Part shown: piece by piece, positions 27,689 to 35,789 of the stretch
Layout: the number at the start of each line of letters is the position of its first letter
How positions within the stretch are numbered: the stretch's first letter is position 1
Assembly (NCBI RefSeq): GCF_019222765.1
Contig: NZ_CP078145.1
Coordinates: forward strand, 3,286,001-3,350,000
Direction of reading: 5' to 3'
Length of the DNA: 64,000 bases
Source: Nocardia iowensis
Lineage (GTDB): Bacteria; Actinomycetota; Actinomycetes; Mycobacteriales; Mycobacteriaceae
Notes under the pieces: model-generated
The model's input: the letters and a program-made list of their open reading frames with translations, nothing else
Database searches by the model: none
What the model was told of the DNA's origin: nothing
Translations under genes and position numbers: made by a program

Positions 27689-28063
27689 TCAGTCGAGCAG
27701 GTCGGTCTGATGGATGAGAGCACTGCGGATCAGGGCATGGACCGCTTCGGGGTGCCTGATGGCCTGCTCTGCGGTGAGCTCACGGACGTAGCGTGCCGAG
27801 CCATTCAAAAGCCCGTCGGGATCGTCGAGGAGCGCGCCTTTGTGAAAGACGAGCCGTACGCCCTTCTTGGCCGCCGCGATCCCGAATAGCCAGTCGTGCC
27901 AGCGACTCTTGACGGTAAAGGTGATACGTCCCCACTTCACGGCCTGTTGCAGTCGAGAATCGGCGGCGCTGACCAGTCTGTCCAGCTCCTCAGCTCGCCC
28001 CCGCTGCGCTTCGTCGAGTTCAGCGAGCCAGGCCTGGATATCCGATCCGTATTCATTGATCAT
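27689..28063 (-). CDS. DUF1801 domain protein
   Basis: A 124-residue protein of the DUF1801 (YdhG-like) family: helical N terminus, then LQQAVKWGRITFTVKSRWHDWLFGIAAAKKGVRLVFHKGALLDDPDGLL spans residues 39-87, including the family-typical WG..F and the HKG...DP turn. The function is unknown. ATG 28063 follows AAAGGAGA at a good distance; the frame extends upstream without similarity. Confidence 0.85.
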   Translation of the reverse strand: MINEYGSDIQAWLAELDEAQRGRAEELDRLVSAADSRLQQAVKWGRITFTVKSRWHDWLFGIAAAKKGVRLVFHKGALLDDPDGLLNGSARYVRELTAEQAIRHPEAVHALIRSALIHQTDLLD

Positions 28064-28266
28064 GACCGCATCTCCTTTCTGGCAGTGCCATGATCTCGCT
28101 GAGGTACGACAATTTTGAAGACCTCGAACCGGCCGCCGGAATCGTGAACTGCGATGGCGCAAGGATCGGGGCTATGCCGGGATGGGGTCAGGAAGGTCGT
28201 GGTCAGGCCCGCCGCGCTGAATTTCGCTGGTGGCGTAACCGATTCCCCGGCACTCGGCGGTGGAGC

Positions 28267-28272
28267 TAGCGT
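28267..28272 (+). promoter_or_regulatory. Candidate -10 element (TAGCGT) of a leaderless gene
   Basis: TAGCGT ends seven bases before ATG 28280, the spacing expected for leaderless transcription in actinobacteria. The same hexamer and spacing occur before the ferredoxin reductase gene at 38140. Confidence 0.4.
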
Positions 28273-28279
28273 GGCCCGC

Positions 28280-29077
28280 ATGCACTCACCGATCACGGGC
28301 ACGGCCGCCGGCGTGCCGTTCACCGCGCTGCCACCGGCCCACAATGGCCCCGCACCGCTGATCGTCACCTGGCACATGCTGGACGCGCCGAGGTCGGACG
28401 CCGCATTCGCCGCCGCCTTGCCGATGAACGACGTGCCCGCGTGGCGGGTGCACCTCGGCATGCCGATGTGCGGGGCGCGCATGGTCGACGGCAGCATGGA
28501 CGCCGGACTGGAGTTGATCCGCGAGGACGTCCTGATGTCGTTTCTGTACGCGTTCGTCCGACAGGCGACCGAGGAATTCCCCGCAGCGCTCGCGTCGATC
28601 CGTACGCAGCTGCCGGTCGATGACGGTCCGATCGGCATACTGGGCGGGTCGCTGGGCGGCGCCGTCGCGTTGCGGATCCTTGCCGACACCGAGATTCCGG
28701 TCTTCGCCGCCGCCATCGTGAACGGCGCCATCCGAATGCGCTCCGTCGTGGACCTGTTCCCAGGCGACTACCCATACGACGCCGAGTCCGAAAAAGCCGT
28801 CGACAGCCTGGATTTCGTCGCGAAAGCGGGCGCCATCGCCGGTCGCGCGCCGCTGCTGGTAGTCAGCGGCGAACTGGATCACCCGGCGCTACGAACCGAC
28901 GCCTTCGACCTGGTCAAGACTGTAGGGGAAGGCGCCGAACTTCTGTCGATCCCCGGCTTGGCACACCCACTCGCCGACGAACCCGGCATCGAGCCCGCGC
29001 CCCAACTCCCACCGGCCCGCGAGGTAGACGCTGGCCTGACCACGTGGTTCCGCCGCCACCTCACGGACACACACTAG
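28280..29077 (+). CDS. Alpha/beta hydrolase
   Basis: A 265-residue hydrolase without signal peptide. The elements are LIVTWHMLDAPRSD (oxyanion region), nucleophile elbow GGSLGG (near residue 122), the acid in VSGELDHP (near 198) and the histidine in GLAHPLADE (near 235). It resembles small cytoplasmic esterases/dienelactone hydrolases; the substrate is unknown. ATG 28280 lacks a ribosome binding site but sits seven bases after a TAGCGT -10 box, so a leaderless transcript is likely. Confidence 0.82.
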   Translation: MHSPITGTAAGVPFTALPPAHNGPAPLIVTWHMLDAPRSDAAFAAALPMNDVPAWRVHLGMPMCGARMVDGSMDAGLELIREDVLMSFLYAFVRQATEEFPAALASIRTQLPVDDGPIGILGGSLGGAVALRILADTEIPVFAAAIVNGAIRMRSVVDLFPGDYPYDAESEKAVDSLDFVAKAGAIAGRAPLLVVSGELDHPALRTDAFDLVKTVGEGAELLSIPGLAHPLADEPGIEPAPQLPPAREVDAGLTTWFRRHLTDTH

Positions 29078-29115
29078 GCGACGCCCGCATTTCCCCGACT
29101 CCTGCGCGATGCTCA

Positions 29116-29121
29116 TAAGCT
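29116..29121 (+). promoter_or_regulatory. Candidate -10 element (TAAGCT) of a leaderless gene
   Basis: TAAGCT matches the actinobacterial TANNNT pattern and ends six bases before GTG 29128, as for leaderless genes. Confidence 0.35.
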
Positions 29122-29127
29122 GCACGT

Positions 29128-29499
29128 GTGCCTGATACTTCCTCGACCGGCGGGAACGCGGTGGCGTTGAAAGCGGCGATTGCGGGTGCGGTCGCCGCTG
29201 TCGTGATGGTGCCGTTGGCTGCGGCGATCGTCGCGGTCGTGTACCGGTTTCCGGTGCCGCTGGCGGGCTACGCCCATGGGTTCGGGGGAGCGGGCTCGGC
29301 TGCGTTGGGAAGCTTGTTCTATCTGGTGCTCGGGGGTGCCCCGGTAGTTGCGATCCTCGGAGCCGCAGGTGGTTTCGTCGCGGCTCGGTCCGCGCGGCGT
29401 GGTACCGGTCGCGTTCGGGTCCTCGTCGCAGCAGCAGTGGTGGCACTTCTCGCCGCGATCACGCTGGCCGTGCTCGAATTCTTCATCGGCCCTTGGTGA
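29128..29499 (+). CDS. Small membrane protein, unknown function
   Basis: A 123-residue protein with three or more membrane helices: ALKAAIAGAVAAVVMVPLAA, then SLFYLVLGGAPVVAILGAAGGFV, a short basic loop (ARSARRGTGRVR) and VLVAAAVVALLAAITLAVLEFF. No domain is recognised. The GTG start fits a leaderless transcript. It precedes the MoxR/VWA gene group on the same strand but is separated from it by a strong -10 box, so membership is uncertain. Confidence 0.65.
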   Translation: MPDTSSTGGNAVALKAAIAGAVAAVVMVPLAAAIVAVVYRFPVPLAGYAHGFGGAGSAALGSLFYLVLGGAPVVAILGAAGGFVAARSARRGTGRVRVLVAAAVVALLAAITLAVLEFFIGPW

Positions 29500-29531
29500 T
29501 CCCTCGGCTGGCCGGTGTGGGTGCGGGACGA

Positions 29532-29537
29532 TATGAT
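29532..29537 (+). promoter_or_regulatory. Candidate -10 box (TATGAT) upstream of the three-gene system
   Basis: TATGAT, close to the ideal TATAAT, lies about 64 bases before the first gene of the MoxR/VWA group. No strong -35 is visible at the usual distance. Confidence 0.4.
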
Positions 29538-29600
29538 CAACCCGATGACGACTCATTCTGTTCAAAGATTGGGGGTTCCATTCGTGCAAGGTGAGTGCTG

Positions 29601-30995
29601 ATGCTCACTGACATCACGGATGGGAACGACTCCCGCCCCTCCTTCTGGCCGCGTGTGCGTGAATTCGCCGTGCCGCCCTCCATGATCGAAACTGCCACCA
29701 CCCGCCGTCGCGCGGGGGACTGGGCGGGCGCGTGCGCCGCGGCAGGCTTCGATATCGATTTCACCATGCGGTCCGTGGCGCGTACTCGCGGGCACGAACT
29801 CGCGGCCCGAATCCGGGCCGACCTCCGCCATCTGGCCCCTGACCTGTTGCGCTGGCATCTGCCGAGGGTCGCTCCGGACGGACTGTTGCGACCAGGTCTG
29901 ACCATCGCCCTGGCGCGGTACGACACGGCACCGGACCAATGCGGCGGCGCACCTCCCATGCACCTCGTGGTTCGGACCGCACCGGCTTGGGCCGACGCTG
30001 GTCAGCGGATCAGCCTCGCGCTGTGGGACGGATCCGCCGGTACCAGCCCGCATCCGCATCCTCGTCCCAACCGGCGGTTCCGCCTGGATCTGCACCGCCA
30101 CCTATGGGATGCGCGCAGGGCCGACGAGCTGCGGATACGGTCCGGAGCCGAACGGCCGGTGGACAACCGCCCGACGCTGGACCCCGAGCTGCTCGCGACG
30201 GTGCCGCAGGGCCGCCGCTGCGCCGTCGACCGATGCGCGGCCGAAGCAGAGATTCTGCGCCACGCCGAGGGACGACGTACCAGCACTTTCGTCGTGCGAT
30301 TCGGGGCCAAACAACGGTTGGTTCTGGACGTGGACAGCGACGGTGTCGGGCCGCCAACGGTGCGGATCGCGTCGGAATACCCGGTTGGTGGCGTCTCCGC
30401 GCTACCGGTTCTGCCCGACGCGGCGACTTGGGTACTGCCAGATCTGGAACTGATCCGCACCGGTGCGATAGCGGTCGATCGGCTTCATCCGCTGGTCGCC
30501 TCGGCGCTGGTCCCCGATTATTCGACCGCGAATGCGCCCCGGACTCCCGACCGGGCCGGGCAACCACGCCTCGTGGAATGCAGGGGAGAACAGCACCGAA
30601 TCGGACTGGTCAACGGGGTCCTGGTCGCATTGGACCACGATCAGGCCGAGATCCGGCGGGAGGAACTGCTGGTAGCACTGACCGGCACTCCGCTGCCCTG
30701 TCTGCGGGCCATTGACGAGGCGCACCGCCAGCCGGACTGTCTCGTCGGCGTCCGTGAACGTCTGGACCATGGCGACACCGCAGGCGCGCTGGCCGTCGTC
30801 GACGGACTACTCGGTGCCGACGCGTCGCTGCGTGACGGCGCTCTGCGCGACGAACTCGAGGCGTCCGCGCGGCGACGGATCGTCTACGGCCTGTTCCGGG
30901 CAGGCCTGACCGGACCCGCAATAGACCGCATGCCACCGGGTCGTCGCCGTCACCGCAACCACCGCGCGCACCCGCGTAGCGCGGCCTCTTACTGA
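29601..30995 (+). CDS. Unrecognised 464-residue protein of the MoxR/VWA system
   Basis: I do not recognise this family. It is a soluble, arginine-rich protein without signal peptide or membrane helix. Visible blocks are FWPRVREFAVPPSMIETATTR (N terminus, residues 14-34), a beta-rich middle (FVVRFGAKQRLVLDVDSDG and TWVLPDLELIRTG near 225-290), LVNGVLVALDHDQ and a helical C-terminal third (GVRERLDHGDTAGALAVVDGLL). The C-terminal tail is very basic. ATG 29601 has AAGGTGAG upstream. It comes 57 bases before a MoxR ATPase gene that is fused by overlap to a VWA gene; it may be the substrate or adaptor of that pair. Confidence 0.65.
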   Translation: MLTDITDGNDSRPSFWPRVREFAVPPSMIETATTRRRAGDWAGACAAAGFDIDFTMRSVARTRGHELAARIRADLRHLAPDLLRWHLPRVAPDGLLRPGLTIALARYDTAPDQCGGAPPMHLVVRTAPAWADAGQRISLALWDGSAGTSPHPHPRPNRRFRLDLHRHLWDARRADELRIRSGAERPVDNRPTLDPELLATVPQGRRCAVDRCAAEAEILRHAEGRRTSTFVVRFGAKQRLVLDVDSDGVGPPTVRIASEYPVGGVSALPVLPDAATWVLPDLELIRTGAIAVDRLHPLVASALVPDYSTANAPRTPDRAGQPRLVECRGEQHRIGLVNGVLVALDHDQAEIRREELLVALTGTPLPCLRAIDEAHRQPDCLVGVRERLDHGDTAGALAVVDGLLGADASLRDGALRDELEASARRRIVYGLFRAGLTGPAIDRMPPGRRRHRNHRAHPRSAASY

Positions 30996-31052
30996 CCCGA
31001 CGACGTTCGTCCCGCATCCATTCAAATCTGCTGACTCACAAGGTGATCACAC

Positions 31053-32285
31053 ATGCTTGCTGCTACTCGCACGTCCGCTGCTCCCGCCCAACTCGACGTT
31101 GCCGCCGAGTTGCTGTCCCTGCTGCGCGAGGTATCCACCGAACCACGCCCCGACACCCAGCTGGCGGCCTTGGCGCTGGCCGTCGCCGCCGACCTGCCGG
31201 TCCTCCTATGGGGTGAGCCAGGAATCGGAAAGACCGCGGCCCTGACCCAGCTCGCCGCCGACCTCGACCTGCCACTGACCACAGTAATCGCGAGTGTCCA
31301 TGAGCCGTCGGACTTTTCGGGCCTGCCCATCATCGGCGACGATCCCGCGGAACACGGAGTCCCGATGGCTCCGCCGGACTGGGCCGTACGACTCGTCCGG
31401 GCCGGCCGCGGTCTGCTGTTCTTGGACGAGCTGTCCACTGCGCCGCCCGCCGTGCAGGCCGCCCTGCTCCGTCTGGTTCTGGAGCGACGAATCGGCAACC
31501 TCCGACTGCCGCCCGGTGTCCGGATCGTGGCTGCGGCCAACCCGCGCTCCTCGGCGGCCGATGGCTGGGAGCTGAGCCCGCCGCTGGCCAACCGGTTCGT
31601 GCACCTGCAGTGGACCCACGACCACGACGTCGTCGTTCGCGGCCTCGGCGGGACCTGGCCGCAGGCGACGCTGCCGCGGCTGGCTCCGGAGAAGTTGACC
31701 GAAGCGGTGGCCTTCGCCCGGCGCGCGGTATGTGTGCTGCTCGCGGCCCGCCCCGCGCTGGTGCATCAACTCCCCACCAGTGAAACGCGCCGGGGTGGTC
31801 CTTGGCCGTCGCCGCGCAGCTGGGAGATGACCCTGTGGCTGATCGCCTTCGCCACCGCGGCCGACTCGTCCCGGGATGTGCTTTCCCTGCTGGTCCGAGG
31901 CACGGTTGGCGATGGGCCTGGCTTCGAACTGCTGGCCAGCATGGATCGGATGGACCTCCCGGACCCCGAGGTGCTGCTCGCCGATCCGGCGGGCGCCGTC
32001 TTGCCCGAGCGCGGGGATCTGCGCCAGGCCGTGCTCGACGGCGTTGTGGCGGCAGTTCGTAAGCGCCCGAATAGATCTCGATGGGATGCGGCGTGGGCGC
32101 TGCTGGTCAAGGCTCTGGAAACCGGAGCCCCTGACCTGATCGTCGTTCCCGCAACGACTCTCGCCACGCTGCGCCAGGACAATTGGGACGTTCCGGTGGC
32201 AATCGAAGAACTCGCCGGAGTGGTATCGATATCCCAGGAAGCGGATCAGGCTGCTGCCCGTGTCGCCGCGAACGCAGGCCGATGA
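31053..32285 (+). CDS. MoxR-type AAA+ ATPase
   Basis: A 410-residue AAA+ ATPase. Walker A is GEPGIGKT (near residue 55), Walker B LLFLDEL (near 127) and sensor 1 AAANPR (near 167), followed by ANRFVHLQW. The spacing and the EPSDFSGLPI insert are typical of the MoxR clade, whose members work with von Willebrand factor A proteins as chaperone or metal-insertion machines (for example RavA-ViaA). Its stop overlaps the start of the VWA gene (ATGA), which makes that protein the obvious partner. Confidence 0.92.
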   Translation: MLAATRTSAAPAQLDVAAELLSLLREVSTEPRPDTQLAALALAVAADLPVLLWGEPGIGKTAALTQLAADLDLPLTTVIASVHEPSDFSGLPIIGDDPAEHGVPMAPPDWAVRLVRAGRGLLFLDELSTAPPAVQAALLRLVLERRIGNLRLPPGVRIVAAANPRSSAADGWELSPPLANRFVHLQWTHDHDVVVRGLGGTWPQATLPRLAPEKLTEAVAFARRAVCVLLAARPALVHQLPTSETRRGGPWPSPRSWEMTLWLIAFATAADSSRDVLSLLVRGTVGDGPGFELLASMDRMDLPDPEVLLADPAGAVLPERGDLRQAVLDGVVAAVRKRPNRSRWDAAWALLVKALETGAPDLIVVPATTLATLRQDNWDVPVAIEELAGVVSISQEADQAAARVAANAGR

Positions 32286-33520
32286 GCGCGAACACAGCGG
32301 GGACGTTGGACCGCGGCAAGCTTTTCGCCGCACGATTACACGCCGCCAGGGTCCGGCCCTATCTGGCGACCGCTCTATTCGCTCTGTGCGTTGTCGAGTC
32401 GCGCCGAGTGCCGACGATGGGTGTCGACCGGCACTGGCGGTGCTACGTTTCGCCGGCGTTCGTGGACCGGACTTCGGTGGAGGAACTGGCCGCGGTGTGG
32501 GTGCACGAGGTGTCGCACCTGCTGCGCGACCATCACGGTCGCAGCGACCGCTTCGCCCGGCAACACGAACTGACCGGCCCCGCGGAACGACTGCGCATGA
32601 ACATCGCCGCGGACTGCGAGATCAACGACGATGCGTTCGGCGACGGGTTGATTCAGCCCGACGGGGCCATCGTGCCCGCAACGTTGGGGTTGCGCCAAGG
32701 GCAGCTCATGGAGGACTACCTGCGCGAGTTCCGGCTCGGGCCGCGTACTGACGGCATGGCCTGGCTCGACTGCGGCAGCGGCGCCGACGGACTGGAACGT
32801 GAGTGGGAGCTGGGACCGGACGGCGCGGACGGACTCAGCGAACAGGAACGAGACGCGGTCCGGTTTCGGGTGGCGCAAGGCATCATCGGTCGGCCGGGGA
32901 ACGCGCCCAACGGGTGGCAGCGCTGGGCTGAGGAGGCGTTGCACCCGCCACAGCCGTGGCGCGACCTGCTGGGAGCGGCCATCCGCTCAGCAGCCAGCGG
33001 CGGCGGTGGGTGCGACGACTACACCTATGGCAGGCCCGCCCGCCGCTCGGCCGGGTTGCCCGGCGTGGTGCTGCCGAGTCCGCGGCGACCGCCACCTCGG
33101 GTTTCGGTGGTCATCGATACGTCGGGGTCGGTCAGTGATATCGAACTGGGCAGCGCGCTTCTCGAAGTGGCCGCCATCTCCCGTGCCGTCGGTGGCCGCC
33201 GCCACCTGGTCACCGTGCTGCCGTGCGACGCGGCGGCCAGGATCGTGCATCCGCTGTGCCGGGCCGAGCAAATACCGCTGGTCGGCGGCGGGGGCACGGA
33301 TCTGCGCACGGGCGTCGCCAAGGCGCTGCGAGCGCACCCCCACCCCGATGTCCTGGTGATCCTGACCGACGGCCAGACGCCCTGGCCGGCCCGACGGCCA
33401 CCGTGCCGGACAGTGGTTGGCCTGTTCCGTCGCCAGCACGCCGATTCGTGGAGCGAAGACGATCCCGATTACGTCCCGGACGCGCCGCCCGCATGGGCCC
33501 GAGTGGTCGATATCGGGTAG
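32282..33520 (+). CDS. Metallopeptidase-like plus VWA-like protein (DUF2201)
   Basis: A 412-residue two-domain protein of the DUF2201 build. The N-terminal part has HEVSHLLRDHH (near residue 75, an HExxH zinc motif) and NIAADCEIND further on, as in putative metallopeptidases. The C-terminal part is a von Willebrand A-like domain with the MIDAS DTSGS (near 280) and GGGGTDLRTG (near 338). The gene overlaps the MoxR gene by four bases. The pair probably forms an ATP-driven complex, with this protein as the effector or substrate-binding partner. No signal peptide is present, so it acts in the cytoplasm. Confidence 0.88.
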   Translation: MSANTAGTLDRGKLFAARLHAARVRPYLATALFALCVVESRRVPTMGVDRHWRCYVSPAFVDRTSVEELAAVWVHEVSHLLRDHHGRSDRFARQHELTGPAERLRMNIAADCEINDDAFGDGLIQPDGAIVPATLGLRQGQLMEDYLREFRLGPRTDGMAWLDCGSGADGLEREWELGPDGADGLSEQERDAVRFRVAQGIIGRPGNAPNGWQRWAEEALHPPQPWRDLLGAAIRSAASGGGGCDDYTYGRPARRSAGLPGVVLPSPRRPPPRVSVVIDTSGSVSDIELGSALLEVAAISRAVGGRRHLVTVLPCDAAARIVHPLCRAEQIPLVGGGGTDLRTGVAKALRAHPHPDVLVILTDGQTPWPARRPPCRTVVGLFRRQHADSWSEDDPDYVPDAPPAWARVVDIG

Positions 33521-33566
33521 GCACCCTGGCAGCGTATCGCCTACTGCTGCAACGGCACTGGCAGAT

Positions 33567-34166
33567 TCAACGGCCGGTGCGAGTCGGTCGTAACTGGTGG
33601 ACAACGGCGGCTGTCGCGGTGGCGGTGACGTCGTCGACCCAGTCCGGAATGGGCACCGCGGCCGCGATGTACTCGCGGACGAGCCCGTAGGGAATCGCCT
33701 TGACCGCGGCCACCGCGACCGCCATGCGGTGCTCGTCGGCGTCGCCGAACTCCGCGACGACGGCGGCGCGCAGTGTGTCGTTCATGCGGTCGTTGACCGT
33801 GGCGATATCGGCGCGCAGCTCGTCGGGGCCCACTTCGAGCAGTTCGTCGCGCCGGAACATCTTCATCGCGCGGGCTTCGGTGGGGTGTTCCCGGCAGTAC
33901 CGCGTCAGGTACATCGCCGCGGCGAGCAGCGGCTCGGGCTCGGCGAGAGCGGCGATGAGCCCGATCTGGAAGCGCCGGATCGAGCGCAGCCACAGCCGGG
34001 CGAGCAGCTCTTCGCGAGAGGCGAATCGCACGTAGATGGACCCGGCGTGGATGCCGGAGGCGGCGCTGATCGCGGCGATGCTCGGCCGGGTCGTCGCCGG
34101 ATCGACGAGCACATCGCGCGCCGCGTCGAGGACCTGATCATCGGTGAATCGCCGCGGTCTTGCCAC
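33567..34166 (-). CDS. TetR family regulator
   Basis: A 199-residue TetR repressor: RPRRFTDDQVLDAARDVLV, then the helix-turn-helix SIAAISAASGIHAGSIYVRFASREEL (about residues 29-54) and a helical ligand-binding domain. The start is GTG 34166. The next gene, a DUF6463-like membrane protein, starts 31 bases away on the other strand, so one short promoter region must serve both. Confidence 0.92.
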   Translation of the reverse strand: MARPRRFTDDQVLDAARDVLVDPATTRPSIAAISAASGIHAGSIYVRFASREELLARLWLRSIRRFQIGLIAALAEPEPLLAAAMYLTRYCREHPTEARAMKMFRRDELLEVGPDELRADIATVNDRMNDTLRAAVVAEFGDADEHRMAVAVAAVKAIPYGLVREYIAAAVPIPDWVDDVTATATAAVVHQLRPTRTGR

Positions 34167-34196
34167 GCGGGACAGCTTAAGGCAGAGTTTCGGAAT

Positions 34197-34550
34197 GTGT
34201 ATTCAAAAACTAGGTTTCCGCTCACCGGCGCCCTGCTCGCCTTCATCGGATCGGCGCACACCGCGCTCGGCGTTGCCATCTGGATTGCCGGTGTCGAGCA
34301 GGCCGAGCTCTCGTTCTGGTTCACCGCGTTCGGAGTTGCCGCCGTCTGCTTCGGGATCGCCGTGATCGAAGTGGAGCGAACCCGCGGCTATGTGCCGGCG
34401 CCGATCCTCGCCGCGATCGCTGTGCTCACCGTGTTCGGTCTCGTATTCGAGCCTGTGTCCGGGTTCCTCACCGTCCTGGTGCCCCTGGCCATCGGTGTCC
34501 GCGGATGGATGCGCCACCGCCGCGTCGCCGCAATCCCGGCGGCGGCATAA
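34197..34550 (+). CDS. DUF6463-like small membrane protein
   Basis: A 117-residue membrane protein with four helices: LTGALLAFIGSAHTALGVAIW, the SFWFTAFGVAAVCFGIAVI pair and ILAAIAVLTVFGLVFEPVSGF, followed by a short basic end (GWMRHRRVAAI). The GxxHTALG segment and size fit DUF6463. GTG 34197 is the likely start (no strong ribosome binding site). It is divergent from, and probably controlled by, the adjacent TetR protein. Confidence 0.72.
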   Translation: MYSKTRFPLTGALLAFIGSAHTALGVAIWIAGVEQAELSFWFTAFGVAAVCFGIAVIEVERTRGYVPAPILAAIAVLTVFGLVFEPVSGFLTVLVPLAIGVRGWMRHRRVAAIPAAA

Positions 34551-34572
34551 CGGTGGGTGCCTTCGTTGGTAA

Positions 34573-34593
34573 TACCGCGCTATCATTCCGGTA
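34573..34593 (+). promoter_or_regulatory. Leaderless promoter and operator of the toxin-antitoxin pair
   Basis: TATCAT (34581-34586) ends six bases before ATG 34593. It is framed by an inverted repeat, TACCG (34573-34577) and CGGTA (34589-34593), whose right arm reaches the start codon. This is the layout expected for autoregulation by a ribbon-helix-helix antitoxin. Confidence 0.5.
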
Positions 34594-34835
34594 TGACTGG
34601 CGTGGAGAAGTTCACCATCAGCCTGCCGACCGAACTGGCTGCTTACATTCAAAGCAAGGTGGAGTCGGGCAACGCCGCAACCCGGTCGGCATTCATCGCC
34701 GACACCCTGCGCCGAGCAGCCGCCCGCGATCACGACCTGGAAGTGCTGGCCAACCATTACGGCCCTGAGCCGGAAGGTTGGACCGACGCCGTCGCGGCGG
34801 CGGAGAAGTCGTTCAGCGCTGACCAGAATCGGTGA
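34593..34835 (+). CDS. Ribbon-helix-helix antitoxin (VapB/ParD-like)
   Basis: An 80-residue protein. The N-terminal VEKFTISLPTELAAYIQSKV and SGNAATRSAFIADTLRRAA form a ribbon-helix-helix DNA-binding domain; the acidic C-terminal half (DHDLEVLANHYGPEPEGW) would bind the toxin. ATG 34593 sits six bases from a -10 box, so the transcript is probably leaderless. The stop overlaps the PIN-domain toxin start (GTGA), so the two proteins are coupled as a type II toxin-antitoxin pair. Confidence 0.85.
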   Translation: MTGVEKFTISLPTELAAYIQSKVESGNAATRSAFIADTLRRAAARDHDLEVLANHYGPEPEGWTDAVAAAEKSFSADQNR

Positions 34836-35212
34836 CCGGCAGGGTGCTCGACACGAGCGCGATCATCGATGTGGCCAACCGGGGCAGCATCTACGTTCGC
34901 GCGATCCTGCATGTCGCCGCCCGGGAGGGTTACAGCATCGTCGTGCCCGCCGCCGCGCTCGTCGCAGCGTCCTCGGTGCTGTCGGTGCAACATCGCGACG
35001 ACTTGGCAGTCCTGCTGAATCTGAGTGTCGTCACCATCAGCGACCTACCCGCCGCGGAAGCGGTGGGAATCGGCCTGCTCACCGCCCAGGGGCGCGTCGA
35101 CACCGGCCATGTGCTGTGGTGCGCCCGCCACACCACCTACCCGATCCTGACCAGCGACGCACTCTGGATCCGCTCCTTGGACGGCACCGTGGAACTCGAT
35201 ATCATCCCTTGA
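34832..35212 (+). CDS. PIN-domain toxin (VapC-like)
   Basis: A 126-residue PIN-domain protein, probably a ribonuclease toxin. The first acidic residue is in VLDTSAIIDVANRG (near residue 7) and another in ILTSDALWIRS (near 109) with DTGHVLWCARH before it; the central Glu/Asp positions are less clear than in canonical VapC (AAEAVGIG fits). GTG 34832 overlaps the antitoxin stop. It lacks any membrane segment. The assignment rests on both motifs and the pairing. Confidence 0.8.
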   Translation: MTGRVLDTSAIIDVANRGSIYVRAILHVAAREGYSIVVPAAALVAASSVLSVQHRDDLAVLLNLSVVTISDLPAAEAVGIGLLTAQGRVDTGHVLWCARHTTYPILTSDALWIRSLDGTVELDIIP

Positions 35213-35254
35213 CCGGGTTGCGCAGCCCACGGGCCACCTGGCAGATTCGCGGAC

Positions 35255-35758
35255 TCAGTAGTTGACACGGCGTTGGGCGGCAGCTCTTTTGAGTGCGGAG
35301 GTGGACGCCGCCGATATTGCCCAGCACAACACCAGTACCGACATATCTGCCAGGTAGGTCAAGCCGAGCGGAACATTGAAGTACCCCAAGCGCCACCGCG
35401 CGTGCTCCGGAATTACGAGGATATGACCCTCGAACACCAGGTCAGCGTGACCCACATGGGCGAAGTAGAGCATTGCGAATTGCAGTGCGCAGGACAACAT
35501 TGCGAGAATCGCGACGAAGATCGACCGTACACGCGCGGTCCGGGAATGCCGAGAAAGCATTATCGACAACGTCACGATCGTGATCGAACCGGCAATCACC
35601 GCGACCACCGCAACATTGTAGGCGGGGAGCGATTCCCAAAAGGTCAACGATGAGAATTTTATCGCCAAGACACCGGCGAGCGTTAGACAGCACACCATTG
35701 ATCGCGCCCTGCTCAGTCGCGAAATAGAAAGCAAGGCAACGTCATTCACGCTTTCCAC
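35255..35758 (-). CDS. Membrane protein of unknown function
   Basis: A 167-residue protein with four membrane helices: MVCCLTLAGVLAIKF, YNVAVVAVIAGSITIVTLSIM, SIFVAILAMLSCALQFAMLYF and LTYLADMSVLVLCWAISA. No domain is recognised. The gene is visibly richer in A and T than its neighbours, which may mark recent acquisition. The start is GTG 35758 or a slightly later GTG; there is no clear ribosome binding site. Confidence 0.55.
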   Translation of the reverse strand: MESVNDVALLSISRLSRARSMVCCLTLAGVLAIKFSSLTFWESLPAYNVAVVAVIAGSITIVTLSIMLSRHSRTARVRSIFVAILAMLSCALQFAMLYFAHVGHADLVFEGHILVIPEHARWRLGYFNVPLGLTYLADMSVLVLCWAISAASTSALKRAAAQRRVNY

Positions 35759-35789
35759 ACTAGCCCAATGTCCGGCAAGCGCCCCGAAC

